A stretch of 64,000 nucleotides of DNA from the NCBI RefSeq assembly GCF_008831285.2, contig NC_045142.1, positions 20,711,354 through 20,775,353 of the forward strand, given 5' to 3'. Origin of the DNA: Nymphaea colorata. Taxonomy: Eukaryota; Streptophyta; Magnoliopsida; Nymphaeales; Nymphaeaceae. Under the pieces are notes generated by a model. The model was given only the letters and a program-made list of their open reading frames with translations. It made no database searches and was not told the DNA's origin. The position numbers were made by a program, and so were the translations under genes. This document shows, piece after piece, positions 10,685 through 21,087 of the stretch. How positions within the stretch are numbered: position 1 is the first letter of the stretch; every line of letters begins with the position of its first letter.

Positions 10685-10815
10685 GCCGTGTGACAAAGTT
10701 TGCACCATAGGCTCTGAGGTGCTTATTCGCATTGCAAGCAACACCCTTTCCAAGCTCCTTGCAACTTCATCTTCTGTCCTCCCATTTATTAACAGAAGCT
10801 GTCCTTTTGGCACTG
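10685..10815 (-). pseudogene. Coding-like segment, unidentified host exon
   Basis: The minus-strand frame contains PKGQLLLINGRTEDEVARSL and then ERVLLAMRISTSEPMVQTLS. It has good protein character with a regular amphipathic pattern. It degrades into intron-like sequence below about 10685. I do not recognise the family. It may belong to the same gene as the segment at 10866-11003. Confidence 0.35.
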
Positions 10816-10865
10816 CATGATCTAACTGACATAAGTTCTGCTACCATTTGATAGCTTATGCATGA

Positions 10866-11003
10866 TTAAGTAGTTTGTAATAAAAAGCGCAAGGAATAAG
10901 CAGGATCAGGTCCAACAGAAACAACATCAGCAAGTTTATCAAAAGGAACCATACTATTAGATCTGGATGGTAGCAGTCTTCCTATTAGCTTTCTCACATA
11001 TGC
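10866..11003 (-). pseudogene. Exon-like segment ending in a stop, unidentified
   Basis: After a TGTAG acceptor at 11004-11008 the minus strand is open for 45 codons. It reads AYVRKLIGRLLPSRSNSMV and then FDKLADVVSVGPDPAYSLRF, ending with TAA at 10866-10868. Just upstream another frame carries YVDEGKTPLILFCAG, which recalls the GKTPLI core of an ankyrin repeat, but there is no second repeat to support that. Function unassigned. Confidence 0.33.
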
Positions 11004-11599
11004 CTACACCATCTGTGCAGGCCTGAGTCTCCACCACCACCAGCACAAAACAAGATCAAGGGCGTCTTCCCTTCATCCACATACTGAAGATCTTGCATGA
11101 AGGAAGAGAAGAGAACTAAGTCCACATTCTGATCACATCCACATACAACTTGCACACAGAAGAAAGTTTGTGATCTTCGTTCACTTTCTAGTTTGAGAAC
11201 ACCAAAGTACTTCACATGATCGCTTCACCAATTGAACACAAGCTTGCTTATTGAGTAGCTTAGCCCATTTGATCACTAAAGGATTGACCATACCTCAATG
11301 ATCATTTCTATTGTGTTTTAATTTCTTTATCATTTTTTTATTTTTCTAAAGTGTAAGCTTTTACATTTTCTTTCATTTTATCCTGAATGTTAAAATTTTT
11401 CAAATAAAGTACATTTTTTTAGTCAATCAATTCTGGTTTCAATTCAATTTAATGAATCTTGATAACCTTGGTGTATGCACTTAATCAAGCATCTCAATTT
11501 GTACATGAACCAAGGCTAGAAAAATGTTAAGACACTTAAAGGGCACTGTAGGCAATGGCCTCATTTAGTTGAGAACAAACTCGAACTAGACATGTTGAT

Positions 11600-12010
11600 A
11601 TTGTTGACATATTCAGATGTGGGTTGGGCTGGAGATCTAGATGAAAGGAAATTAATATCTAGATATTTTTTCTTTGTTAGAGAGAACCTTGTCTAGTGGA
11701 GCAGCAAAAAAGAGTGTTATAGCTAGATCAGGTGCAAAAGCATAATTTAGAGCTACAGTGTTCGCTACATCTAAAAAACTTGGATTCGAACATCTTTTGG
11801 TTGCACTTGGAGAAATTTTGCTGAAGCCAGTTAACCGAAGTGCCATTAAGATTTTATTACATGGTAGAATAAAACACATTAAAACAGATTAGCATTTTAT
11901 CAGACAAACTATTGAAGACCAAGAAGAAGAAGCAAGATATGTTGGCACAAAGAATCACATTGATAACATATTTGGGAAAGGACTAACGAAGGAAGCTTTG
12001 GTTCCTTGAT
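11600..12010 (+). pseudogene. Copia RNase H relic
   Basis: Across several plus-strand frames the copia RNase H order is visible. First comes YSDVGWAGDLDERK, then a form of the W-S-SKK motif, a degraded SSAEAEYRA region, an AIKILLHGRIKHIK segment at the NPV.H..KHIE position, HFIRQTIEDQEEE, then DNIFGKGLTKEAL near the end. Multiple frameshifts and stops show it is old. No LTR follows, so the fragment is truncated on both sides. Confidence 0.78.
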
Positions 12011-12641
12011 TCCCTATTCTGTATGGAGATCTCACTTAAGTCTGTCTACCTCTGCCTTCATCACAAATCTCTTGAAAGCAACATGGAAATTATGGAACTG
12101 AAGCTTCAGATGCAAAGGAGAAAAATATCAAAAATATCTCGACATTTTATTTTTGTTTTCAACAGCATAGTCAAGAAACTTAAAGAATTGATAAACCAAG
12201 CATTGGCAAATAAAGCTTTCAAAAACGGGACACAATAAGTAAAACATTTGTCAAAAGTAAAAAATTGAATATCGTTTTACATGGATTAGAACAGCATTTA
12301 GAAAGTGCACGAGCATGATGATCTGGATACTTTGGCTAATGCACATTTTTTTTTTCTTATGAAGAACATGCTGAACAGGAAATAAGGATTGAGGCAGTAC
12401 GAGCCATTAGAAGAGTTTAAACGTTCAGACACCATGTGTGCTTACATAAGTAGAAACAAGACTAACTTTTCCTCCATGAAAGGAAAAAAGAAGGATCCTT
12501 TTTTACCTTCTCTAAAGCTAGTAAATGAATTTCCCATGCTTATTAGATGTATGGATATTAGACCTTAATAAAAATTTCAAAGAGGGAACAGTATTTATAC
12601 TTGGGCGTTGGAAACCAGAACAAGTAGAAAACTAAACTAAC
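12011..12641. other. No gene seen
   Basis: AT-rich DNA between the copia relic and the exon pair on the minus strand. I searched the minus strand for the next BEACH-protein exon and did not find it. Confidence 0.45.
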
Positions 12642-12726
12642 CTCTGAGTAGAGAATGCAGGATGCAACCAATACCCTCTGCTGCTTTGACTCTGAAATTG
12701 GCATGTTTAGAACAGGTGATAAAACA
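12642..12726 (-). pseudogene. Exon resembling a plant BEACH-domain protein
   Basis: The minus strand has a CCACAG acceptor at 12727-12732 and a GTTAGT donor at 12636-12641 around an 85-nt open segment. It reads [19 protein letters not shown] followed by VASCILYSE. In plant BEACH-domain proteins (the SPIRRIG/BCHC group) I recall a region with P-I-S-E-S-K...QRVL....LYSEVWHA, so the match is plausible, but it rests on memory of the family. The following exon is not visible, and a copia fragment lies downstream at 12010-11600. This may be a gene fragment or an exon of a very large gene. Confidence 0.45.
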
Positions 12727-12937
12727 CTGTGGAACACCAAGAAATTTATCATTTATGAGTTGCTTGTGAGAAATTTCATTGAAATATCCATAAAAACAGC
12801 ATTTTGTCTAACAAGCACAATAAAGAAGTAATAGGATAGTATTCTCACAAGCGGAACCTCTAAATAAATCAAGAAATCCAGCAAGTGAATGAACACGAGA
12901 ACAAAACAAGCAAGCTGTGCACTGTACAAACATCTAC

Positions 12938-13036
12938 CTTTCATGTTTATATTCCATGGAAGACATTATAAATTCATCTAGCGATCTGTCATACGACCTT
13001 GAAATCAGAATTTCGAAGGACCAACTTGATAAAATG
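12938..13036 (-). pseudogene. Exon-like segment upstream of the BEACH-like exon
   Basis: A 99-nt open segment lies between a TTGCAAG acceptor (13037-13043) and a GTAGAT donor (12932-12937) on the minus strand. It reads ILSSWSFEILISRSYDRSLD then EFIMSSMEYKHER. The spacing to the BEACH-like exon is a 211-bp intron, a normal size for plants. It probably belongs to the same gene. Sequence upstream of 13040 in the same frame (LYIAS) could extend the exon. Confidence 0.42.
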
Positions 13037-13099
13037 CTTGCAATGTAGAGGCCCAAAACAGCCCAAAATGAAGGATTCCAATACAAAGAATCAAGGCAA

Positions 13100-14090
13100 G
13101 CTAAACAAGGACCCACTCAAAACATATAAATTGATGATGTTCCCCAAGTATGCTTACAAAAACATGAAACGTATGAGGAATTCATCCCTCAAAACATACA
13201 ACAAAGCAGCCCTGAACTAGCTGTTGAACTACTTTCAATGTCTCTTAAACTCTAAACGGAGCCGTTGGAGCTGGTCAAAGCTCTTGTGAAAATCCAATTT
13301 TGACAAAACCAATGGAAGTATGGAAACGAAGAATAACAAATTATAAAACATGAAGATACACTGACCAAAACTACATACAAAATACACTTACACACACACA
13401 CACATAATGATGCACACACACAATTATACATGAACCAAGAAACACGTGACACTTAGCATGTGTGTGTGTGTGTGTAAGCCCATATTTGTAACAGCCATGA
13501 ACGAGGTTACTAACAAAGCCCCTTGGAGAACTAAAAAAACTAACTGATGCTGTTCAGATATTTTTAACACAAATATCCATAAAGCAGGTTACTAATGAAG
13601 CCCTGGAAAACTGAAAAAAGAAAAAAGTGATGATCTGCACACCATAGCTCTAAAAATTGAAAATGAAGGCTAAAGAATGAAGATAATTAATAAAAAGAAG
13701 ATGCTGCACAGGTATACATATGTATACCTGCGAGTGAAAATTTATGGAGACTAGGAAGCCAAAAGTGAGATCCCATGTTCAGTGTAAGCATTCTTTGTTA
13801 CTCGAATTGACTTCAGTGACTCAAATATCTGAAAATAAGCAGGCTATAGGTATCATACTGTTTATTCCTTTGTCAGAAATGCTCTTGATTTTTAACTTCA
13901 TACAGGAAGAAACCAGAGTTGAGAAAGGTCAGCTTTCCTACTGTTCTCAGGAAGAAAAAAAATGATGGATCCTTTTTGTTGTATCAAACATGAGATGCAA
14001 AATAGAAAGCAGCATTTAGATTTTAGAGATAAAAAGTAGACCCTATCAGCATTATTTCTTTTATACAGTTCTTTAATGTCAATCAGAAGT
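13100..14090. repeat. No gene seen; CA and TG microsatellites at 13390-13404 and 13459-13475
   Basis: The region is AT-rich and mostly featureless. A CA run and, about 55 bp later, a TG run could pair with each other as a weak hairpin. Short frames at 13744-13965 and elsewhere carry no domain. Confidence 0.5.
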
Positions 14091-14095
14091 GCCGG

Positions 14096-14350
14096 TGTTA
14101 AGCAGTTGCCATTGACTTTGATCTAACTGGATCCAGTCTAAATTCATAGCCACATGCCATCCAGATCCACACATCCTTATGTACTGCATTTCAACATATT
14201 TTCTGTTAGCTGAACATATTTGAATGAGAATTATGGCACGACTTATTTCTGACAGAAGTGACCTTGCATCCCTCTTGTGTTCTCTCTTCTTTTATTCTCC
14301 TCTGTGTTGTGAAACTACAGCAATAACAAAATTTTTCATGGTATCAGAGG
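14096..14350 (+). repeat. Candidate copia 5' LTR (243 bp) with tRNA-Met primer site
   Basis: TGGTATCAGAGG at 14339-14350 matches the complement of the 3' end of initiator tRNA-Met (usual form TGGTATCAGAGC). It directly follows a CA dinucleotide at 14337-14338. A TGTTA start at 14096 gives a 243-bp LTR, the same size as the other copia LTRs here, but the start is inferred. No gag frame follows, and gypsy-like LTR sequence starts 200 bp downstream, so this is a fragment. Confidence 0.55.
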
Positions 14351-14554
14351 CAGGTTCACAAGCTGTAGATTTTTGTTAAGGTATGTCCAAGGAGATCTGC
14401 AACCAAAAATGCAGTCAAGGGTTCCTTCTTTAATCTTCTTCCTCAAGTAAAAATTTACTTTTTTATGTAAAAACAAGTTTCAAAACATTGTTCTTGTCAA
14501 ATAAATTTCTTATACATAAGCAGGACATAGAGATTGGTCCATCAAATCATCTGT

Positions 14555-15200
14555 TGTCACCCCAAATTTTTTCAAAAAAAACGTCATTATTTTATTATTT
14601 GAAAAATACCTACACAATCTTTCCTCTTGAGCATGAGCCAACCACGAAGGAACCTCTTGTGCTTCCTCACTTGAAATTCCAAATTTTCTTTTGCTCTTTC
14701 TTTTCATTTTCTCTCTTCTTCTCCAACCTTGGGAGCAAACTTCATCAATCTACAACTCTCCAAAGAAGCACAATAGGATCCCTTGATGGTTCATCATCTT
14801 AGAGCTTCATTTTAAGCGACTCTAAGGTCATTCAAAAGAGAGAGCTCATTTCTAATATCATTCACATTCAAGGTATGTAATCTTCCTCTCATTTTCATCT
14901 ATTTCCTCTTTTCCTCTTGCTACCTCCCCATGGCCGTGCAAGAAAGCTCAAATGATTTCTTATCCCGGATCAAGAGCTATATCTTGAGTGTACCAAGAGT
15001 ATGAGTAAGGTGGAATAAATTCTATTTCTTCATTTTATCTCCAAAAATATGCTTGCTATATTGTCTTCCTCTTCATATATGCTTGAAATGATGTTCATGC
15101 ATGATATTCTAATTTTCTCTAATTAATGAACAAATGCATGGTGAGAATGAGCACTTGGGTTGGGATGTCTTCATTCATGTGTTGGTTTTTGAGGTTGGGA
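14555..15200 (+). repeat. LTR remnant related to the long LTR at 30.6-33.2 kb
   Basis: It opens TGTCACCCCAAATTTTTTCA, close to the ATCACCCCAATTTTTTCA start near 30582. Shared later blocks include TTGGGAGCAAACT/TTGGAGCAAACT, AGGTATGTAAT, CCCCATGGCC and GGGTTGGGATG-like text near the end. This copy lacks the 71-bp tandem array of its relative. It is probably part of a gypsy-class LTR. No internal coding region accompanies it. Confidence 0.5.
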
Positions 15201-16020
15201 CTTTAACACATAAAAATTTATATATCACCAAACAGATTCCTTCTTGATAATAAAGGGATCATTTAGGCCATTGGATTTGGGTTCAATAGACATCTCTATT
15301 AAAGGCACCATTTACTTCTTTTTACTTATGATCTTACCCTGTTTAAAAGAGGAATAAAAAAAAAAAATAAAAAGCATTTCGTCTCGCTGGTTACCTTTTT
15401 AGGGAGAAAAAAAACCTACCAAAATTGACTTCTACCCCGAATCTGATGCCTGTCGACTGTACGTTTATGCAAATTTTTAAAGGGAAACAGTAGGCCTAAT
15501 AGCAGCAAGCAAGTTTCAATAAAAGATGCCCAAAAATCTAATCAAAATGCAGCAGCAATTGATGCCTAACATCCCAGAAAACCTACAGTTGCCACCGGCT
15601 GTCTCAAGGGCTCAGTTTGACCTTTCTGGCCTCAAATGATTTCTGCTGGTTTTTGGTTTTGACTAAATGCTGGGAATCTTAGAAGAGCTTTTGAAACTAG
15701 TGGAAGCACACAAACAGCTCAAAAAAGCACGTTAAAATAACTTGGTTTTCATCAACACATCAGGAACGAGAAAATAGCAAAAAAAAAGCAATTTTGATCC
15801 ATAAAATATGCGTCTAAGTGTGATTTTTCTCTCTTCAAAAGCTCCGGTCCCAATCTGTATATGTTTAGCAATTAAACCAGTGCAAGTACTGTCTATTTTA
15901 AGATTAAAATATATGATTAAGTTAAAACAGGCTGCCGTGAAACAGAACTGTTCATTGTTTTTGTTGATGTGGTTTGCCGGAATATGGCAACGTCCAGGTG
16001 TCTCCATTAGAACTAATGGA
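15201..16020. other. No gene seen
   Basis: AT-rich sequence with no recognisable product. Open frames at 15732-16158 have no family character. Confidence 0.45.
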
Positions 16021-16025
16021 CAAGA

Positions 16026-16048
16026 GGGAGAGAGAGAGAGAGAGAGAA
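16026..16048. repeat. GA microsatellite
   Basis: An uninterrupted GA run of about 22 bases. No associated gene. Confidence 0.9.
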
Positions 16049-16895
16049 ATATATATACTTACTTGTATCATGGTGAAGAGGGAAGAACTGAAAGCTGCTG
16101 GCCGGTTAATTTGCCAGATGGCCTTTTCAAATCTGTCAATGCAAATTCCAAAAAGTGATGCTAAATGCTATGAAAAACTGTGTATCAATAGAAAATGTTT
16201 GTAATGTACCTATTGCGATACCTCTTTGAGGCGAACCTTTATATACACACACACACCTGTCATTGGATGTTACTGGATGGAAAAAATATAGTCAGCTACG
16301 TGACCTGTTTGGATGGAAATCAAATGGATATTCAATTTTAAGGAGGATAGTTAAATTGAAAAAGTAGAAACCAAACTCTATTTTTAAAAAACAAAAATAC
16401 CCTTCATGGGAGGAAAGAAATTAATTTCCTAAATCGAATCTAATCTCATTAAAATTGGTAGGCCTTTATGATTCTCATCCAATCCAGTATCTAAGTGTGT
16501 ATCCAGATTTGAATAGAAAAATAATTCAGCCTCTCACAGCACACCAACATTACAATACATGGCGAGTGCATTTAATCACTCTTTCAATGCACTGCGTCAA
16601 TGGCGGTTATTGAATGGAGGTCCGAATGGCTAGAGGATTTCACTTCCTTTATATATATATATATGTATATATGAAAAATCTAAATCAGTTAACTGCTATA
16701 TGTTATCATATGGCTGGATGAATTAAAACCGTTTTTAAAAGTACTATTATAAATTGTTGCTACGCTATAAACACTTTCTAAGAGCCATGTACCTAAAGAC
16801 ATACAGATAATGTTCTACAAATACATCTTGTAGTGCTAAGAAAGTTGTAAATTATAAAATTCTAGCATAAATTTTTTTTATAATTAATATATTAA
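16049..16895. other. No gene seen; TA-rich runs near 16650
   Basis: AT-rich sequence with a short TATATA run near 16650-16674. The segment 16296-16510 begins CCTGTTTGGATGGAAATC and ends TCTCATCCAATCCAGTAT, which hints at weakly inverted ends of a MITE. The match is too poor to call. Confidence 0.4.
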
Positions 16896-16897
16896 AA

Positions 16898-16926
16898 TAT
16901 CAATCTCTTACAACGAGAGATTGATA
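16898..16926. repeat. 11-bp perfect inverted repeat at a copia truncation point
   Basis: TATCAATCTCT (16898-16908) and AGAGATTGATA (16916-16926) are separated by 7 nt. The right arm is the last piece of the gag coding sequence of the minus-strand copia element. The left arm lies outside it, so the fold-back sits at the truncation junction. Confidence 0.8.
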
Positions 16927-17209
16927 TCAGATGACACCGAATGACAATCCAAGTTTTCACTTGGTTGTCCTCAAGAAACCAAGTATCCCAAGCCATACTA
17001 TTTGCAGCAGGTTCAACCTTACTCCCATTCACATAGGCAATACGACCTCGACCAGCTATACCCATAGTGATGGCGACAGACCACTTAAGATAGTTTTCCT
17101 TGGTAAGGCAAATGGTAGTGACCTGAACCGGAACACTCTCAGTTCTATAAGCCCTGATTTCAGTCTGATCAGTGTTGATGGTCAAAGAGGAAGATGATGC
17201 CATGATCAC
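16905..17209 (-). pseudogene. Copia gag, N-terminal fragment
   Basis: The minus-strand frame starts with an ATG near 17203-17209 and encodes about 100 residues of copia gag. The conserved segment LTKENYLKWSVAITMGIAGR is followed by Y-V-N-G-S, a tryptophan pair around AWDTW, and DNQVKTWI. A frame shift near the end would restore the usual N-S-V-S-x-D-I motif. The fragment then stops at a fold-back junction. A full gag plus pol would need about 4 kb more, none of which is present. Leader, primer site and LTR lie upstream in the correct order. Confidence 0.85.
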
Positions 17210-17214
17210 AAACT

Positions 17215-17585
17215 AGTCGACAGTAACAAAAAAGGCACCGACGTCAACAGAGGGCACCGGTGGAGCAAGGAATACCAGTGGCAGCAAGGGACATTGGCGG
17301 CATGAAGGGCACCGGCGACAGCATGGGACACCGACGGTAGCAAAGGCACCGGCGGTAGCACGGGACACTTGCGACAGCAAGAACCATCGACAGCAGCACG
17401 GGACACTGGCGGCAGCAAGAAGCACCGACGGCAGGCTGGACACCAGTAGCACCAGAGCAACAGCAAGCGGCGACAACAAAGCAGTAGCAAAGGAGCAGCG
17501 GGAGCAGGACGACGATTAGCGGTAGGGACCAGGGTCTGGCGATGAAGGCAGGGGGCGATGACGATGAAGGCACGACAGCAAAACT
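17215..17585 (-). repeat. GC-rich minisatellite in the copia 5' leader
   Basis: A degenerate unit of about 17-20 bp, close to GGCACCGGCGGTAGCA and GGACACTGGCGGCAGCA on the plus strand, recurs many times. The stretch is distinctly GC-rich against its AT-rich surroundings. It sits between the primer binding site and the gag start of the minus-strand copia element. The Cys/Pro/Leu-rich open frames over it are artefacts of the repeat. Confidence 0.75.
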
Positions 17586-17863
17586 AGAGCTGAACTAGCT
17601 CGATGGACGATGTAGGGGATGACAACGGAACTTCACGGTGGCAAGAATACGGTGGCAAAAACAGGGCGGTCGGTGGCATAGAAAGGACCCGTCGGGCGAC
17701 GTTGGGCTTGGGCGTTGATTCCAGGCAGAGCGTCGGGTGCGTCTGACGGTGAATAGAGTCGAGCAGTGAACAGTATCGGGTGATGAACAGTGTCAAGCAC
17801 GAGTCCTCCTTCAACACAAACACAAAAGAAGCAAAAACGAACTAGTTACGCTGGAACTTCACA

Positions 17864-17875
17864 GCTCTAATACCA
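17864..17875 (-). other. tRNA-Met primer binding site of the minus-strand copia element
   Basis: TGGTATTAGAGC on the minus strand differs by one base from the usual TGGTATCAGAGC and follows directly on the CA end of the LTR. Confidence 0.88.
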
Positions 17876-18117
17876 TGTTAGAATAGTAGAAACACGAGAA
17901 ATAAAGATCGAACACGGATGTAACGTGGAAAACCCTCAACAAGAGGGAGAAAAAACCACGGGTGAGGAGGTCTGGTGCCCACTAGCTGCCAGACACTCTG
18001 TCTCTTAAAACTTCATTAACTCTTAATATTAAGGTTTACAATGATATAAGTGGTCCCCAAACCAGAGCTCACTGGATCGGGTCCAGACCAAAACCCGAAT
18101 ACAGAAAACCTTCAACA
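17876..18117 (-). repeat. Copia 5' LTR, 242 bp (minus strand)
   Basis: It opens TGTTGAAGG and closes with CA next to the primer site. It is homologous over its length to the plus-strand LTR at 2308-2550. The two belong to one family but are too diverged to be a recent pair. Confidence 0.88.
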
Positions 18118-18535
18118 TCACCCATCGATATATCAGGACTATTGTCCGTTTTGGTACTAATGAGGGGACTTCTTAGTCCAATTGGGTGGTCTATTTATAA
18201 GGCTATATCATAGACTAATGTCCTAGAATTACCTCGACAACTGAATGACTGAGATATGATGTAGGCAAAGATTTGTTTTTTTTTTAAAAAAAAACTCATG
18301 AGAAGATGCAAAATAGATGGCACTATTGCATACATTCCTAAGAGATAGATTTGAAGATTTGAGAGCATACATGGGCTTCATACAACTCCTAAATTGAGGA
18401 TGGTATGACAAATTGAAGTAAAAGGGGGTTCATGGAATATCCTCAATGTTTACTACATGATGCTGGTATGCATGAAAGTTCTGTGCAATTGATATCCCAC
18501 ACAACTTGTATATGATCCAATAAATCTTAGAGAGA
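18118..18535. other. Undefined, possible promoter-like LTR remnant
   Basis: The minus strand contains CTTATAAATAGACCACCC near 18190-18207, a good plant TATA box. It may be part of another LTR but no ends could be fixed. Confidence 0.3.
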
Positions 18536-18539
18536 CGAT

Positions 18540-19520
18540 GATGGGCCCCTACCCCGTCCTCGAGGGCGTTGAATGCACAATCAGCAATTTTTTTTCATTA
18601 ATTTTGAAAAAAAATTCAAGAGAAAGGATTTGCCCGTTGGTACGAGGTCCAACCGTTCCTGCCGCTTTTAACAGGGGTAATTGACCAAGGACTAAGGATT
18701 ATTTGGACCATGTACAAGTTATTGATGCAAAATCTTATATGTTTGTGCATTGAGGTTTGGATTCAAGAATCAAAGTTAATCTTGAATAAGTGATTTGAAC
18801 TTGTATTCAAAAATAGATTCCTTGGAAAATGATTTCTTTTTTTGTATGTTATTTGAAGATTGGAGGGTTTTCAAGTTGATTTGAAAACCTTTGTTGTGGC
18901 ATTTGTTTTGAAATCCATCATTCTTGAAAATAGTTTTAATGGGGATTTTGAAGATTGAAATTAAGTTTTTTGTTGTGAACTGAAGATGATTTTGGATTGA
19001 AATTGTGAACATCTTATGATCAATTTTTGGGAAAATGGCTAAGTAACCTTAGCAAGAAAATTTTCTTTGCCAAATTGTGTTATTTGGTATAAAATATTAG
19101 AAACTTGGGTTTTGGTTAGGTAGGGTTCATTCTTGTGATGAAACATAAGTTTCAAATTATTACAAAACGGTTGTTTTCTAAAACATATTTTGGCCAAGAT
19201 TATTAATGCGCTACTTGTGTTTTCTTTGAAAGTTAAGTGAAGTTCACAAATTCTTGTTGCAATATGACATGGTCACCATTTTTTCGTAACTCAAATTTGA
19301 ATCGCTTAATTTCTTGAGAAGATGCATGTGATGCTATTGACTTTGAGTGAGTGTGAACATGTGAAATACGAAGCGAAACTATATGAGACATACATTCTTC
19401 ACTCTCTCATAATCTCTCAAAGTTCATTCATTTGGAACATTCATGCTCCCCTCTCTCATAATCTCTCAAAGTCTATTAATGAAATCACACATCATACAAT
19501 ATACACTTAAAGGTTGATTT
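18540..19520 (-). repeat. Minus-strand remnant related to the 3' part of the long 30.6-33.2 kb LTR
   Basis: Read on the minus strand, the block CCTTGGTCAATTACCCCTG...GGTTGGACCTCGTACCAACG resembles CCTTGGGTAGATTACCCCTA...GGTCGGCCCTCGTATCGACA at about 33158-33216. Flanking sequence is AT-rich and similar in style, with long runs of TTTTCAA. Direct homology outside the block is weak by eye. Confidence 0.35.
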
Positions 19521-19803
19521 TAATTAAAACGTAGGACTTTCTTTAAATGTGCTTATCATATTCTCAAGAACAAGTGTTAGAGAAGCAGTCTATAAACTTG
19601 TGTCATGGATGAGAATCTCAAAAGAATTAAAATTTAGGCAAATGAAGATGAAATCCACCTTTTAAATATTGGGAAACGTGGCTATTATCCATTTTCCTCA
19701 AAATTTCCATAAAAATCTGATTTTCCTTCCAATTTAAGTGATTTAAAATTAAATATTTATTATAAGAGTGTTTGACTCTTAGAAAATGATGAAATTCAGT
19801 TTG

Positions 19804-19903
19804 NNNNNNNNNNNNNNNNNNNNNNNNNNNNNNNNNNNNNNNNNNNNNNNNNNNNNNNNNNNNNNNNNNNNNNNNNNNNNNNNNNNNNNNNNNNNNNNNN
19901 NNN
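19804..19903. other. Assembly gap, 100 N
   Basis: Exactly 100 N, the usual placeholder for an unknown gap size. It removes the upstream part of the following copia element from view. Confidence 0.98.
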
Positions 19904-19949
19904 GAGGGATGGAAATGGTCACTGCTTGTGTTGCAAATGTTTATAAAGG

Positions 19950-20160
19950 ATGTATTCCAAAATGGTCACTAATACAGTTGTTGTTGGAAATGGGCAATGT
20001 ATTCCAATCACACACATTGGACAGGCTGATATTTCTCCAAATCTTTCTATTAAGGATGTTCTCTATGTTCCATGCCTCACTAAAGATCTCATTTATGTTA
20101 GCAAATTGACTAATGATTTTCCATATGATTTCAAATTCACCTCTGGTTGATGCACCATAA
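19950..20160 (+). pseudogene. Copia element 1: end of protease and start of the pre-integrase region
   Basis: The plus-strand frame contains VVVGNGQCIPITHIGQADIS and KDVLYVPCLTKDLIYVSKLT. This is the conserved block after the copia protease active site (G-x-G, then LKDVLYVP...NLISVSKL). The active-site part is lost in or before the N gap. The frame reaches a TGA at 20148-20150 shortly before Harbinger-like element B. The same protein resumes on the far side of that insertion. Confidence 0.9.
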
Positions 20161-20294
20161 GGCTGCATTTGATTGCAGGGGGGAAAAGTTGAAGGGGTGG
20201 GTGAAAATTGTACAATGATGGAAGATTCAACCGCTGTGAGGTGAGACCATCAAACGCCGAAAATTTAACACGAATTTTTCGTACGACAAGGTGA

Positions 20295-20345
20295 AAAATT
20301 AACGCGGAAAAAAGTCGGACCTCAGAGGTCCGACTTTTTTCCGTG
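20295..20345. repeat. Inverted repeat within element B
   Basis: CGGAAAAAAGTCGGACCT at 20312-20322 region pairs with AGGTCCGACTTTTTTCCG just after it, with a loop of only a few bases (CAG). This is a strong hairpin about 150 bp inside the left end. Confidence 0.7.
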
Positions 20346-20917
20346 GACAAATTTTTGAGCCATTAGGGCTCAAAAATTTCATCCTCTTTCTCTCGTTTTC
20401 CCCCTTCTACCAAGCCCTCGCGTCTTTCCACAGCCCTTGCATCTTTCCCCTTCCACCTGAAGCCCTCGCGTCTTTCCCCTTCCACCTGAAGCCCCTCGTC
20501 TTCCCCTTCCACCTAAGCCCCTCTCCTCTGTTGCTGCCTCTTGTTCTCCTGCTCTCCATTGAAGGCCTCCATCTTCCTCTTCCTCCTTCGCGCTCCCTCT
20601 CTTTTGCTGCCACTTGCTTTCCATCCCTGCATCTTCCTCTTTGCCGAAGCTGTCCATCACCGTCTCTTGCTCTCCGTCAAAGCTGTCGATGTCGCTTCTT
20701 GCTCTCTATCTACTGCCTCTAGCTCTCCGTCGCTGCCGCTTCTTTTCTCCGTCCAGGTATTCTTCCTCCTTCGGTTCCCACCAACAGAAAAACCAGCTTG
20801 GTTATCTGGGATCATCCGCAGTTACACCGTCAAATCTCTCCGTCTCTTGCTCTAAGTCGAAGGCATCCGTCGCAGTTAAAAAGAAAGAGGAAAGGTAGAG
20901 ATGGAAAAGAAGAATAC

Positions 20918-21087
20918 CTGAACGGGTTTGGGGCCATACTTGAAAAGAACTCCACCTAGCTGGCTTTTCCATTGGTGGGATCGAAGGAGGCATCAGCAGA
21001 CGCCGATTTTCCTGTATTTGCCATCTTGGGTGTGCTCGATTTGACGCCATCCGACGAGGAAGAAGAGAGGGAAGCGGATGGATTCAT
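20918..21087 (-). pseudogene. Captured first exon of a host gene inside element B
   Basis: An ATG at 21087-21085 on the minus strand opens a 56-codon exon ending at a CAG/GTATTC donor (20917-20912). It reads MNPSASLSSSSSDGVKSSTP, later KSASADASFDPTNGKAS, a TAG, then VEFFSSMAPNPFR. The region upstream (21088-21200) looks like a 5' leader with TCTAGGGTTCTC. A single TAG sits where a tryptophan codon is likely. The Ser-rich start followed by an ordered motif is typical of a plant nuclear or plastid protein. I cannot name the gene. Its antisense orientation relative to the element's own leader argues for capture. Confidence 0.5.

Noticed and set aside
17206-17573. Cys/Leu/Pro-rich minus-strand frames of 88-109 codons
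   Set aside because: All three frames are open because the GC-rich minisatellite lacks stops. They lie in the copia leader, not in gag.
2308-18117. The LTRs at 2308-2550 and 17876-18117 as the two ends of one large element
   Set aside because: They are in opposite orientation and each has its own correct internal neighbour (polypurine tract in one, primer site in the other). They belong to separate elements.
20379-20855. Gly/Arg-rich and Ser/Leu-rich frames on both strands
   Set aside because: They mirror the CT-rich leader of Harbinger-like element B and have low complexity on both strands.
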